Below the pieces are notes generated by a model. It was given only the letters and a program-made list of their open reading frames with translations, searched no databases and had not been told where the DNA came from. This document shows, piece after piece, positions 28,812 through 36,356 of a DNA stretch of 55,463 nt. Location: positions 1 to 55,463 of the forward strand of contig JAIQFS010000037.1 of NCBI GenBank assembly GCA_020073145.1, written 5' to 3'. A program made the position numbers and the translations under genes. Positions within the stretch are counted from its first letter, which is position 1. The number at the start of each line of letters is the position of its first letter. Origin of the DNA: Terriglobia bacterium. GTDB taxonomy: Bacteria; Acidobacteriota; Terriglobia; Bryobacterales; Bryobacteraceae.

Positions 28812-30275
28812 TTGCGACTCCTCGCGGCCGCTGGTATGGTGGGGCTCCTGGTTGCGGCTTCGGCGGCAGCTCGGGACGCCATCCGGCTCAAATCCCGGAC
28901 CATCGACACGTCCGCACCACGGGCGGCGACACTGGGCCACCACTACGTGCTGCAGTTTCGCGCCCCTCCCGGGCCGGAGATGCGGGCGGAGTTGGCGCGG
29001 CGCGGGATACGCGTGCTGGGCTCTGTGCCGGATGCGGGGTTGATGGTTTCGTCCGAGGCGGCGCCCGCTCTGGCCGGGCTGGGTGTGACCTGGGCCGGCT
29101 CGCTGGCCGCGTCCGACAAGCTCAGCGGAGAGCTGGGCCGCGGCCGGTACACCACCTACCTGGTGATTTTCCACGCGGACGTCCCGGCGCAGGAAGCGCT
29201 ACGCCTGGTGGAGCGGCGCGGATTTTTCATTCTCGATCATCCCGACCTGCTGCCCGGACATCTGCTCGTCAGCGGGGCTTTCCGTCGTCTGCAGGAACTC
29301 GCCGCTGACGATGCCGTGGCGTATATCCTGCCGGCTTCGCCGGATTTGGTGGCAGGCCGGCGAGTCCTGGGGTGCGCGGGCGCTCTGACCGAGGCAGGGC
29401 CGGTCGGTGAATATGTGGAAGTCAGCCCGGGGTGGGCCAAGAATGGGAACAACCGCGTGGGATTGCAGTACGTTTTTCAATCGTTCACCCCGAAGATCGA
29501 GGAGAACACGCTTCGCGGAGAGGTGGCGCGCGCGCTGGCCGAATGGGCCCGCTACACCAACCTCGATTTTTCCTCCCTGGGCGATTCGCAGGATCCTCGC
29601 ACCCTCAACATTCTGTTTGCTCCCGGCGCGCACGGAGACGCGTACCCGTTCGACGGACCGAGGGGGATGCTGGCCCACACTTTCTATCCAGCGCCGCCCA
29701 ACCCCGAGCCGATCGCCGGAGACCTGCACCTGGATGCCTCGGAGGACTGGCGGGTGGGCGGCGGCATCGATTTGTTCTCGGTGGTCTTGCACGAAGCCGG
29801 ACATGCCTTAGGCCTGGGCCATTCCAGCCGGCCGGGGTCGGTGATGTACCCCTACTACCAATTACTCACGGGGCTCACCGCGGATGACATTGCCGGCATC
29901 CAAGATCTATACGGCAGCCCGAATCCGGCCGCACCACCGCCCACGCCGCCCTCCCATCCGCCGCCCATAACCCCACCGGCATCGCCCCCGCCTCGCCCGG
30001 ATCAGACACCACCGGCCATGCGCGTGCTCTCGCCCGCCCTCACCATCGCGGCGACCTCCTCGGCCTCGATCTCGGTGAGCGGCACGGCGGCGGATCCGGC
30101 GGGCGTGACCTCCGTTCTGTGGACCACCTCCGCGGGCTTCTCGGGAGCCGCCGCCGGCACCACGCGCTGGTCGGCCCAGGTGCCTTTGCTGGTGGGAACC
30201 AATGTGGTGATCGTCCGCGCCTACGACGCTGCGGGCAATTCTGCCTGGCGAGCCCTCACCGTAGTACGCCGGTGA
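28812..30275 (+). CDS. Matrixin-like secreted metalloprotease with Pro-rich linker and Ig-like tail
   Basis: A 487-residue secreted zinc protease. The TTG start at 28812 is supported by an AGGAG site 6 nt upstream (28801-28805). A signal peptide covers about 1-20. The region 25-200 resembles a propeptide. The catalytic zinc motif HEAGHALGLGH (327-337) is the HExxHxxGxxH of metzincins, followed by the Met-turn SVMYP, so it should be active. A proline-rich linker (about 375-400) leads to a C-terminal beta domain of about 85 residues (ISVSGTAADPAGVTSV, RAYDAAGNSAW) of Ig-like type. A role in degrading external protein is inferred. Confidence 0.82.
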   Translation: MRLLAAAGMVGLLVAASAAARDAIRLKSRTIDTSAPRAATLGHHYVLQFRAPPGPEMRAELARRGIRVLGSVPDAGLMVSSEAAPALAGLGVTWAGSLAASDKLSGELGRGRYTTYLVIFHADVPAQEALRLVERRGFFILDHPDLLPGHLLVSGAFRRLQELAADDAVAYILPASPDLVAGRRVLGCAGALTEAGPVGEYVEVSPGWAKNGNNRVGLQYVFQSFTPKIEENTLRGEVARALAEWARYTNLDFSSLGDSQDPRTLNILFAPGAHGDAYPFDGPRGMLAHTFYPAPPNPEPIAGDLHLDASEDWRVGGGIDLFSVVLHEAGHALGLGHSSRPGSVMYPYYQLLTGLTADDIAGIQDLYGSPNPAAPPPTPPSHPPPITPPASPPPRPDQTPPAMRVLSPALTIAATSSASISVSGTAADPAGVTSVLWTTSAGFSGAAAGTTRWSAQVPLLVGTNVVIVRAYDAAGNSAWRALTVVRR

Positions 30276-30351
30276 ATCAGATCAGACAGTCTGAAATTGA
30301 ACCTTAGTACCCTGGATCTGGCCCGGGAACCGCCGATACATGCAGTAACTG

Positions 30352-31239
30352 ATGACTCGTGAGTTGCCCGAAATGAACGGCGCGGCTTGGGCACAGGCCA
30401 CCGGCGGGGAATTCCCGCTCGGCGCCCTGCGGGAGTTGTCCGCGGAGGTTCCCGCCGCCCGCGAGGAAGCCTTACTGAAGGAAACGGAGGCTCTTCTGTA
30501 CGCCGTGGCACAGGCCGTGGAACAGAGGGATCCGCATACGGCGCGCCACTGCGAGCGCCTGGCGTTCACCAGTGTAGCCCTGGGAATGGCCCTCCATCTG
30601 GATCGCCCCAGCCTCTCCGCACTCTATCGGGGGGGCTACCTGCACGACATCGGAAAAGTGGGAATTCCGGACGCGATCCTGTTCAAGCCCGGCCCGCTCA
30701 CCGCCGAAGAATGGGTGGTGATGCGCAGCCATGCGGTCCGCGGGCAGGAGATCTGCCGTCATGTGAAGTCGCTGGCTCCGGTGCTGCCGATCATCCGGCA
30801 TCACCACGAACGATGGGATGGTACGGGCTATCCGGACGGGCTGCGCGGCGCGCAGATCCCGCTGCTGCCCCGCGTGCTTCAGGTCGCCGATATCTACGAC
30901 GCGCTCACCAGCCCGCGCCCCTATAAGCAGGCGTATTCCCCCAAAGAGGCGCTCCAGATCATCTCGGAAGAGACGGAACGCGGCTGGCGCGATCCGGAAA
31001 TCGTGACGCTCTTCTTCCGGCTGCACGACGGCGTCATTTCAAGGATCGATGAGTACAGCCTGCACGCGGCCCAACTGCCGGAGTCGATGCAGAGGGCGCT
31101 GGGCAGCCTCGGCGAAGCCCTCCACTCGAGCGAAGGCGCGCCCGGTCCCGCTAGTGTCCGTACTTTCTTTCCCCCGCTTCAATCCGCACCGCTAACCGGT
31201 TCTCCGGCGGCGGCAACGGGCAGGTCGCATACGGAGTGA
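30352..31239 (+). CDS. HD-GYP domain phosphodiesterase
   Basis: A cytoplasmic 295-residue protein with an HD-GYP domain, a family that hydrolyses cyclic di-GMP. Visible motifs are HTARHCERLAF (ligand H66), YLHDIGKVG (HD at 98-99), MRSHAVRGQEI, HHHERWDGTGYPDGL (GYP at 159-161), and VLQVADIYDALTSPRPYK. All metal ligands and the GYP signature are present, so it should be active. No receiver or transmembrane input is fused. The last 30 residues are low-complexity (rich in Ala, Pro, Ser) and are encoded opposite a conserved part of the convergent DUF1684 gene; the true core probably ends near 31150. Confidence 0.88.
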   Translation: MTRELPEMNGAAWAQATGGEFPLGALRELSAEVPAAREEALLKETEALLYAVAQAVEQRDPHTARHCERLAFTSVALGMALHLDRPSLSALYRGGYLHDIGKVGIPDAILFKPGPLTAEEWVVMRSHAVRGQEICRHVKSLAPVLPIIRHHHERWDGTGYPDGLRGAQIPLLPRVLQVADIYDALTSPRPYKQAYSPKEALQIISEETERGWRDPEIVTLFFRLHDGVISRIDEYSLHAAQLPESMQRALGSLGEALHSSEGAPGPASVRTFFPPLQSAPLTGSPAAATGRSHTE

Positions 31240-31975
31240 ACGCGCACGGGGGATTGTAGGCCTTGTTGAAATCCAACACCACCTTGCCGTCCTGGGGTGG
31301 GTCCGCATCCAGAAACCGGCCGGCGCCGTAGGTCTCCTTGCCGGCTGTCTCATCCTTGAATACGAAAAACAGGCTCTTGGAAGCCGGGTCATCGAATACC
31401 GGGGTCAGGCGCAACTGGCGGCCGTGCAGCCGGAAGACCACATAGCCGGGGCTGTCCTCGGGCTCGGTCTGGCCCACAATATTGGCAATCGGAATCTTGC
31501 GCGGCTGGGCGATGAACTGCGCCGTCACCCGATACTCCTCCCGCGGGGGGTAGGAATCGAGCCCGTGAAAATCGCGCAGAAACGGGCTCTCCGGGTCCTT
31601 CATGCGGATGGCAAAGCGGTCGCTGCGCTGGATGACGTAGAGCCGCAGACGTCCCACCGGCACCATGTCGTCGGTGTCGGGACGAAGTTCCCGAGTCGAC
31701 CCGTTCAGCGTGACCTGGACCTTGCCCCGGTTGAATTCGAAAGCGCCCGCGTGGGCCGGACCGGCGGGCAGGACGATGTCATTGCCGGCCGCGGTTCCAA
31801 ACCGGTTCGCGCCGGCGCGGAGCCAGAACAGCCCGGTCACGGTCAGCCAGCCGCCATCGCGGCGCAGCCCGGCTTCCCGCTGCCGCCGCCACTCGGCGAT
31901 TTCGGTGGGGTAGGTGACCGCCGCCACCAGCGGAACGCAGGCGAGCAGCAGAGGCAGCCTCCAACCCGGCATCAC
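31151..31975 (-). CDS. DUF1684-family exported protein
   Basis: A 274-residue protein with a signal peptide (MMPGWRLPLLLACVPLVAAVTY) and the typical DUF1684 pattern: EIAEWRRQREAGLRRDGGWLTVTGLFWL near the start, YPPREEYRVTAQF in the middle, and near the end DFNKAYNPPCAFTPYATCPLPPPENRLAV, which is the most conserved block of this family. Function is unknown; the fold is expected to be beta-rich and periplasmic. The GTG start overlaps the ZapA stop (GTGA), placing it last in the minus-strand ribosomal-protein/division operon. Its 3' end overlaps the HD-GYP gene by 89 bp. Confidence 0.87.
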   Translation of the reverse strand: MMPGWRLPLLLACVPLVAAVTYPTEIAEWRRQREAGLRRDGGWLTVTGLFWLRAGANRFGTAAGNDIVLPAGPAHAGAFEFNRGKVQVTLNGSTRELRPDTDDMVPVGRLRLYVIQRSDRFAIRMKDPESPFLRDFHGLDSYPPREEYRVTAQFIAQPRKIPIANIVGQTEPEDSPGYVVFRLHGRQLRLTPVFDDPASKSLFFVFKDETAGKETYGAGRFLDADPPQDGKVVLDFNKAYNPPCAFTPYATCPLPPPENRLAVRIEAGERKYGH

Positions 31976-32286
31976 GGCTCTCCCACACCGGCGATGGCTT
32001 GTTCCAGCATTCCGGCGAATTGCTCGGACTTGCGATCGACCCGCTCCTTGAGGGCGGTCAGATCCCGCTCCAGAGAACGAAGCTTGTCGGCCAGGTGGAG
32101 GCAGGCGAGCACAGCGATCCGGGTGGAATCGGCATTGGGAGCTTTGCCGGCGATGGAGAGCATGAGGTCATTGACGCTCGCGGCGACCTGCTCCACCTCG
32201 CGGGTGTCGCCCGAAGCCAGCAAGGTGTACGACCGGCTCAGGATCGTGACGCGGACAGGCTGCTTCTCGCTGGCGTTGGTTTGCAT
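31972..32286 (-). CDS. zapA: Cell division protein ZapA
   Basis: A 104-residue cytoplasmic FtsZ-ring stabiliser. It has the globular ZapA head (VRVTILSRSYTLLASGDTREVEQVAASVNDLM) followed by a coiled coil with the DSTRIAVLACLHLADKLRSLE segment and a charged tail. ZapA forms dimers or tetramers that cross-link FtsZ filaments. It follows a small coiled-coil gene that looks like zapB, and precedes DUF1684 with a 4-bp overlap. The order with rpmI and rplT upstream is the common arrangement in Acidobacteriota as I recall it. Confidence 0.87.
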   Translation of the reverse strand: MQTNASEKQPVRVTILSRSYTLLASGDTREVEQVAASVNDLMLSIAGKAPNADSTRIAVLACLHLADKLRSLERDLTALKERVDRKSEQFAGMLEQAIAGVGEP

Positions 32287-32317
32287 CCAGCTCCCTCCGG
32301 ACAGACCGGCGCAAAGG

Positions 32318-32566
32318 CTAGGTTGCGCTTAACTGGTCGATCTGGCCCAACAATTTCTCAATGCGCTGGCGGACTTGTTTGCGCTCGGCTTGCAGGGACT
32401 GAACTTCCCCCGCCAGGCGCTGGGCCTCGGCCTTGGCTTCGGAGGCTTGCGCGAGCGCTGCTTCCTTCTCGCCGCGCAGGCGGGCCACCAATTCAATGGC
32501 CTGCTCAATGCGCTGCTCCAGGCTGCCCAGCGAATCGACTTCCTGGAGTGCCGGGCTCGGGCTCAT
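32318..32566 (-). CDS. Short coiled-coil protein, ZapB-like
   Basis: An 82-residue, nearly pure coiled coil ([26 protein letters not shown] to the end, with a heptad pattern). It resembles the short ZapB type of cell-division coiled coils, and its position immediately upstream of zapA supports that. The start overlaps the rplT stop by 4 bp (ATGA), so it is translated with the ribosomal protein gene. Because any coiled coil looks alike, the ZapB name is a hypothesis from context, not from a family motif. Confidence 0.65.
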   Translation of the reverse strand: MSPSPALQEVDSLGSLEQRIEQAIELVARLRGEKEAALAQASEAKAEAQRLAGEVQSLQAERKQVRQRIEKLLGQIDQLSAT

Positions 32567-32925
32567 GCTTTCTCCAATCCGGCCTTGGCCGCGGCGATCA
32601 ACTGCTGGAAGGCAGCGTCGTCTTTGAGGGCGACCTCCGCCAACACCTTCCGGTTGAGGTCCATCCCCGACGCCTTCAAGCCATGCATGAACTTGCTATA
32701 GGAAATGCCGGCTTCGCGGCAAGCCGCGTTGATGCGCACAATCCACAGCGCGCGGTAGTCGCGTTTCTTGTTCTTGCGGCCGACATAGGCGAACTTGAGG
32801 CCGCGCTCCACCGCCTCCTGCGCGGCGCGATAGAGCTTGCTCTTGGTAAGAAAATAGCCTGACGCTTGTTCAAGAACCTTCTTGCGGGACGCCCGGCGGT
32901 GGGTTCCTCGTTTGACTCTAGGCAC
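32563..32925 (-). CDS. rplT: 50S ribosomal protein L20
   Basis: A 120-residue 23S-rRNA-binding protein needed for early 50S assembly. Conserved L20 features seen are the basic start [18 protein letters not shown], then [31 protein letters not shown], and near the end [24 protein letters not shown]. Length is normal. It lies 81 bp downstream of rpmI and 4 bp into the zapB-like gene. The usual upstream infC is absent; a cysteine desulfurase gene sits upstream of rpmI instead. Confidence 0.97.
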   Translation of the reverse strand: MPRVKRGTHRRASRKKVLEQASGYFLTKSKLYRAAQEAVERGLKFAYVGRKNKKRDYRALWIVRINAACREAGISYSKFMHGLKASGMDLNRKVLAEVALKDDAAFQQLIAAAKAGLEKA

Positions 32926-33006
32926 GTTTCATCTCCTTGTGACGGTTTCAAGCTGGCGGATCGGGCACGTGCCACGCGCTCCGTCCGCGCCACTGAGCCA
33001 CCCCCG

Positions 33007-33201
33007 CTAATACGGGAGCATGCGTTTGAGAGCGGGCTGATTGGCGTCATCAGCCACCACGCTTTTGTGCAACTTCTTCTTGCGTTTGTGCGGCTTGGAG
33101 GTCAGAATGTGACGGCCAAAGGCATGACTGCGAACCACTTTGCCCGTGCCGGTCTTCTTGAACCGCTTAGACGCACCTTTGTGGGTCTTCAACTTCGGCA
33201 T
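33007..33201 (-). CDS. rpmI: 50S ribosomal protein L35
   Basis: A 64-residue, very basic large-subunit protein. The conserved start [22 protein letters not shown] and the [16 protein letters not shown] part are typical of L35, and it ends RMLPY. It heads the rpmI-rplT-zapB-zapA-DUF1684 run. The leader holds an extended -10 (33242-33250) and a tRNA T-arm-like element (33210-33226). Confidence 0.97.
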   Translation of the reverse strand: MPKLKTHKGASKRFKKTGTGKVVRSHAFGRHILTSKPHKRKKKLHKSVVADDANQPALKRMLPY

Positions 33202-33209
33202 AAATAAAG

Positions 33210-33226
33210 ATTCCTGGATTCGAACC
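33210..33226 (-). other. tRNA T-arm-like element in the rpmI leader
   Basis: Read on the minus strand, GGTTCGAATCC (33216-33226) is identical to the tRNA T-loop consensus. The flanking CCCGG and CCAGG give four of five T-stem pairs. No anticodon or D arm is seen around it, so this is not a complete tRNA. It may be a decayed tRNA 3' end or a structure that mimics one. Confidence 0.45.
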
Positions 33227-33241
33227 GGGAAAGACTCACAA

Positions 33242-33250
33242 AGTATAGCA
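33242..33250 (-). promoter_or_regulatory. Extended -10 promoter of rpmI
   Basis: On the minus strand the sequence is TGC-TATACT, an extended -10. It lies 40 nt before the rpmI ATG, within the gap after the cysteine desulfurase gene. No good -35 is seen. Confidence 0.5.
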
Positions 33251-33252
33251 CG

Positions 33253-34446
33253 TCAACGGCGCGGGCGCGGAGTGGAAACGCCCGACGCTAGCGGAGAATG
33301 TTCCCGCAACTGGCGCACAGCCTGCACCACCCGGGCCGCCGCAAAATCCACTTCCTCCTCGGTATTGAACCGGCCCAGACCAAAGCGCACGGAAGAACGC
33401 GCCTCCGCCGCCGTCAAACCCAGCGCCTGCAGCACATGGCTGGGTCCGGCGGTTGCCGAACTGCAGGCCGAACCCGTCGAAAGAGCGAGGTCCGGCAGGG
33501 CGAGGAGCAGAGACGCCGCCTCCACGGATGCGAACCGGACATTCAGGTTTCCGGGCAGCCGGTACTCCTGGGAACCATTGACGGAGACGCCGTCGAGCTC
33601 GGAGAACAGCCGCGATTGCAGACGGTCGCGCAAAGAGCCGACGCGTTCCGCTTCGTCTTGCATTTCGGCCGCGCTGATCTCGCAGGCCGCTCCGAACCCG
33701 ACGATGGCCGGCACGTTGAGGGTGCCGGACCGGTAGCCCGATTCGTGTCCGCCGCCATCCATCTGAGCCGTCAACGCCACGCGCGGCGCTTGCCGTCGAA
33801 TATACAGTGCGCCCATCCCCTTCGGCCCATACATCTTGTGTGCGCTCAATGACATCAGATCGATGTTCTGATCTCGTACATGAATCGGGAGCCTGCCCAA
33901 AGCCTGGGCCGCATCGCAGTGGAACAGGATCCCGCGCTCTCGGCACAGAGCGCCGATTTCGTGCACCGGCTGCACAACGCCGATCTCGTTGTTCGCCAGC
34001 ATGACGCTCACCAGCGCCGTGTCCGGCTGGAGGGCGTCACGGATCTGGTCGAGGTCAACCCGTCCATCGGAGCGTGGCGGCAGCACGGTGGCGCGCACGC
34101 CTTGCCGCTCCAGGTGCCGGAGCGGGTCGAGCACCGCCCGGTGCTCGGTAGCCAGGGTAACGATGTGAGCGCCGCGGCCCTGGAGAGCCTCGGCCGCTCC
34201 CTTGAGCGCCAGGTTGTTGGATTCGGTGGCGCCGCTGGTGAACACGATCTCGCGGGCCTCGGCCCCGAGCAGGGCCGCCACCTGCCGCCGCGCGTGCTCG
34301 ACCGCTTTCTCCGCTTCCCAGCCGAACCGGTGGGTGCGGCTGGCTGCGTTGCCGAATCTCGGCCCGAAATACGGCAGCATGGCTTCCAGGACCCGCGGGT
34401 CGAGGGGTGTGGTGGCGTGGTGATCGAGATAAACCGGCGTCTGCAT
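33253..34446 (-). CDS. Cysteine desulfurase (IscS/NifS-like)
   Basis: A PLP enzyme that removes sulfur from cysteine for Fe-S clusters, tRNA thiolation or cofactors. The 397-residue protein has the start [21 protein letters not shown]-type substrate site ATEH at 99-102, PLP lysine K204 ([11 protein letters not shown]) and active cysteine C328 in STGSACSSA. The extended C-terminal loop around that cysteine resembles IscS class I. The ATG at 34446 is chosen because the family begins at the YLDHHATT strand; another ATG at 34470 is possible. It is immediately upstream of rpmI on the same strand (51 bp). Confidence 0.92.
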   Translation of the reverse strand: MQTPVYLDHHATTPLDPRVLEAMLPYFGPRFGNAASRTHRFGWEAEKAVEHARRQVAALLGAEAREIVFTSGATESNNLALKGAAEALQGRGAHIVTLATEHRAVLDPLRHLERQGVRATVLPPRSDGRVDLDQIRDALQPDTALVSVMLANNEIGVVQPVHEIGALCRERGILFHCDAAQALGRLPIHVRDQNIDLMSLSAHKMYGPKGMGALYIRRQAPRVALTAQMDGGGHESGYRSGTLNVPAIVGFGAACEISAAEMQDEAERVGSLRDRLQSRLFSELDGVSVNGSQEYRLPGNLNVRFASVEAASLLLALPDLALSTGSACSSATAGPSHVLQALGLTAAEARSSVRFGLGRFNTEEEVDFAAARVVQAVRQLREHSPLASGVSTPRPRR

Positions 34447-34552
34447 CTTCCGAAAGCTGCCGAATTCCATTGTGACGCACCCGGCACGGCGATATTGTCC
34501 GGCGCGGCGCAATGGCGCATACTGGTTTTGCAGGCCGCGGCCCCTCGTCGCC

Positions 34553-34873
34553 ATGCCGAAACCTACGATTTCTCCAGAGACTGAGATCCTCGAGCGGGAG
34601 CAGTTGGTTCCCCTCTACCGCGTCGTGCTGCTCGACGATAACGATCACACCTATGATTACGTGATCGAAATGCTGCAAACGATCTTCATCTTCACCACCG
34701 ACCAAGCCTACCGGCACGCCGAGGAAGTGGACCGCGCGGGGCGCACCGTATTGATCACGTGTGAGCTGCCTCAGGCCGAATTCGCGCGCGACCAGATCCA
34801 CGGCTATGGGCCGGACTGGCGGCTGATCCGCTCCCAGGGCTCCATGTCGGCGGTCATCGAACCGGCAGCGTAG
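34553..34873 (+). CDS. clpS: ATP-dependent Clp protease adaptor ClpS
   Basis: Delivers N-degron substrates to ClpAP (or ClpCP). The 106-residue protein has [25 protein letters not shown], which carries the ClpS substrate-pocket pattern of YxVVLxNDxxxTxxxVV in a slightly modified form, and ends with [19 protein letters not shown]. The ATG at 34553 removes an Arg-rich leader that does not fit the family. It diverges from the cysteine desulfurase gene. No clpA or clpC is in the window. Confidence 0.85.
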   Translation: MPKPTISPETEILEREQLVPLYRVVLLDDNDHTYDYVIEMLQTIFIFTTDQAYRHAEEVDRAGRTVLITCELPQAEFARDQIHGYGPDWRLIRSQGSMSAVIEPAA

Positions 34874-34900
34874 CCTCCACTCGTCCGCTCTGGAACTGCT

Positions 34901-34909
34901 TGTTATTAT
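34901..34909 (+). promoter_or_regulatory. Extended -10 of the first parvulin gene
   Basis: TGT-TATTAT ends 6 nt before the ATG at 34916, with GGAGA between. A start so close to the -10 means a leaderless or near-leaderless transcript. Confidence 0.45.
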
Positions 34910-34915
34910 GGAGAA

Positions 34916-35815
34916 ATGAAGCGGATCTTCTGTCTGATTTTAGCGGCCTCATCCATCTCTTTGGTGGCGCAAACCGTCACGGTGCCGTTGCCCATACCAC
35001 CAGCGGCGGCGTTTACGCCCGCGGTGCCGGCCGACAAGGTGGTGGTCTCGGTGGGCGATCTGAAAATCACCGCGGCGCAGTTCAACGATCTGATCGAGAT
35101 GCTGCCCGAGCAGAGCCGTACCGCCGCGCGCGGCGCAGGGCGCCGGCAGTTCGCGGACGAACTGGTGCGGATTCTGACTCTGGTCCAGGAGGGCAAGCGG
35201 CTCAAGCTCGATCAAAACCCGGTCTACAAGGCCCAGGCGGAGTTTCAGGCGGAGAATCTGTTGGCGGGCCGGACGTACGCCGAGATCAGCAAGGTGAACG
35301 ACGCCGACTTGCGGAAATATTACGAAGAGCACAAGGGGGAATTCGAGGAAGTGAAGGCCCGCCACATTCTGATTCGGGCCAAGGGCTCGCCGATGCCGGT
35401 CGAGGCGGGCAAGAAAGAACTTTCTGAGGAAGAGGCGCTGGCGAAGGCTCAGGAATTGCGAAAGAAGATCGTGGGCGGGGCTGATTTCGCCGCCTTGGCG
35501 GACCAGGAGTCGGACGATACCGGATCGAAAGGCAAGGGCGGCGAGCTCGATTTCTTCCGGCGCGGGCAAATGGTTCCTCCCTTTGAGGAAGCCGCGTTTG
35601 CGATGAAAGCGGGGGACTTGAGCGAACCGGTCAAGTCGGCGTTCGGCTACCACTTGATCAAGGTGGAAGCCCGGAAAGAGCCGACCTTTGACGAGGCGAA
35701 AGCGGACATCCAGCGCCGCCTGCAACCCCAGAAGTCCAAGGACGCCCTGGAAGATCTGGTCAAGAAAGCCGCCGTCGTGTTGGATCCGGACTTCTTCGGC
35801 ACGGCCACCAAGTAA
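34916..35815 (+). CDS. Parvulin-type peptidyl-prolyl isomerase, exported
   Basis: A periplasmic foldase of the PpiC/SurA class. The 299-residue precursor has a signal peptide (MKRIFCLILAASSISLVAQ). An N-terminal helical arm with SurA-type features follows (VSVGDLKITAAQFNDLIEMLP). The parvulin domain (about 135-245) carries KARHILIRAKG, ADFAALADQESDDTGSKGKGGELDFFRRGQMVPPFEEAAFAMKAGDLSEPV and FGYHLIKVE, with both conserved histidines (H146 in ARHIL and H242 in YHLIKV). It is followed after 2 bp by the zinc-ribbon gene. A second parvulin lies at 39467-40492. Confidence 0.9.
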   Translation: MKRIFCLILAASSISLVAQTVTVPLPIPPAAAFTPAVPADKVVVSVGDLKITAAQFNDLIEMLPEQSRTAARGAGRRQFADELVRILTLVQEGKRLKLDQNPVYKAQAEFQAENLLAGRTYAEISKVNDADLRKYYEEHKGEFEEVKARHILIRAKGSPMPVEAGKKELSEEEALAKAQELRKKIVGGADFAALADQESDDTGSKGKGGELDFFRRGQMVPPFEEAAFAMKAGDLSEPVKSAFGYHLIKVEARKEPTFDEAKADIQRRLQPQKSKDALEDLVKKAAVVLDPDFFGTATK

Positions 35816-35817
35816 AG

Positions 35818-36132
35818 GTGCAGACGCAAAAGCTGGTGCTGACGTGCCCCGTGTGCGCATCCAAGGATGTGTATTACACCTGCACGCCGGACTGCTGCTT
35901 CAACCATGTGTGCGGCGAATGCAGGACCACCTTCGAACCCGTGACCGCGGCGACGGGAGCCAAGGTTTCGGGCGTGGTCCCGCCGGATCCTCTACCGGTG
36001 GCCGGGGACCCGACCGTTGCCTGCGCGAAGTGTTACGGCATCGCGGTCTACCGGGCCGGGGACGAAACCCTGGTTTGCGCGGGCTGTGGCGCCGTGCTGG
36101 TGCTGGAACTGACCGAAGTTGCACCAGGATAG
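35818..36132 (+). CDS. Two zinc-ribbon protein
   Basis: A 104-residue protein beginning at GTG. Several cysteine pairs are seen: LTCPVCASKDVYYTC, PDCCFNHVCGECRTTF, VACAKCYG and VCAGCGAVLVLE, fitting two or three zinc ribbons. I do not recognise a family and no catalytic residues are evident. It lies 2 bp after the parvulin gene and is probably in its transcript. Downstream is a gap of about 220 bp holding the structured leader at 36208-36322. Role could be nucleic-acid or protein binding; that is inference. Confidence 0.7.
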   Translation: MQTQKLVLTCPVCASKDVYYTCTPDCCFNHVCGECRTTFEPVTAATGAKVSGVVPPDPLPVAGDPTVACAKCYGIAVYRAGDETLVCAGCGAVLVLELTEVAPG

Positions 36133-36207
36133 GGAAGCCGCCCGCCATCGCGGGATTGCCGGATCGCGTTCCCGGTGGTATTGTGAGATCTGACGTGGAA
36201 TGATTTA

Positions 36208-36322
36208 GGGCTCCTTCGGGGGCCTAGCTAATTGCAACCACGAAAAAAAGTGCTAAAGGCGAGTCGGTCCGCTGGAAAGCAGTGATGACCCTGGCGCCTT
36301 ACGGTTCCAGGGTTTTTGTTTT
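36208..36322 (+). ncRNA. Candidate structured leader with intrinsic terminator
   Basis: Four stem-loops in order: GGGCTCC-UUCG-GGGGCCT (36208-36225, seven pairs with two G-U, UUCG loop); a small CAC/GTG hairpin around 36239-36252; CGCTG-GAAAG-CAGTG (36270-36284), extended by GGTC/GACC; then a terminator (36289-36312 plus T-tract). GACC (36287-36290) shares two bases with the terminator 5' arm CCCTGG (36289-36294), so the two pairings exclude each other, as in an attenuator. The next gene starts at 36357. I compared it by memory with c-di-GMP, TPP, SAM, Mn, fluoride and other common riboswitch classes and found no match. Confidence 0.45.
36289..36322 (+). terminator. Intrinsic terminator upstream of the 36357 gene
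   Basis: CCCTGG (36289-36294) pairs with CCAGGG (36307-36312). The 12-base loop contains a second short CC/GG pair, and TTTTTGTTTT (36313-36322) follows directly. It lies in the leader of the gene starting at 36357, so it fits transcription attenuation as well as ending the parvulin/zinc-ribbon transcript. Confidence 0.75.
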
Positions 36323-36356
36323 CAGGTGGACGCTTCGCCGGATGCTGGAGGATTTG

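Noticed and set aside
30282-30294. Palindrome TCAGAC-A-GTCTGA before the HD-GYP gene
   Set aside because: Only one short dyad in a short gap, without a promoter to link it to; kept as a note, not as a feature.
33202-33300. A complete tRNA gene on the minus strand
   Set aside because: Only the T-arm is recognisable; no D arm, anticodon arm or acceptor pairing is found.
36208-36322. The structured leader as a hammerhead, group II intron domain V or c-di-GMP (GEMM) element
   Set aside because: GAAA and TGATGA are in the wrong order and context for a hammerhead; TACGGTTC lacks the matching GAGCCG arm of domain V; the GGCAAACC and CGCAAAGCC cores of GEMM are absent. It stays unassigned.
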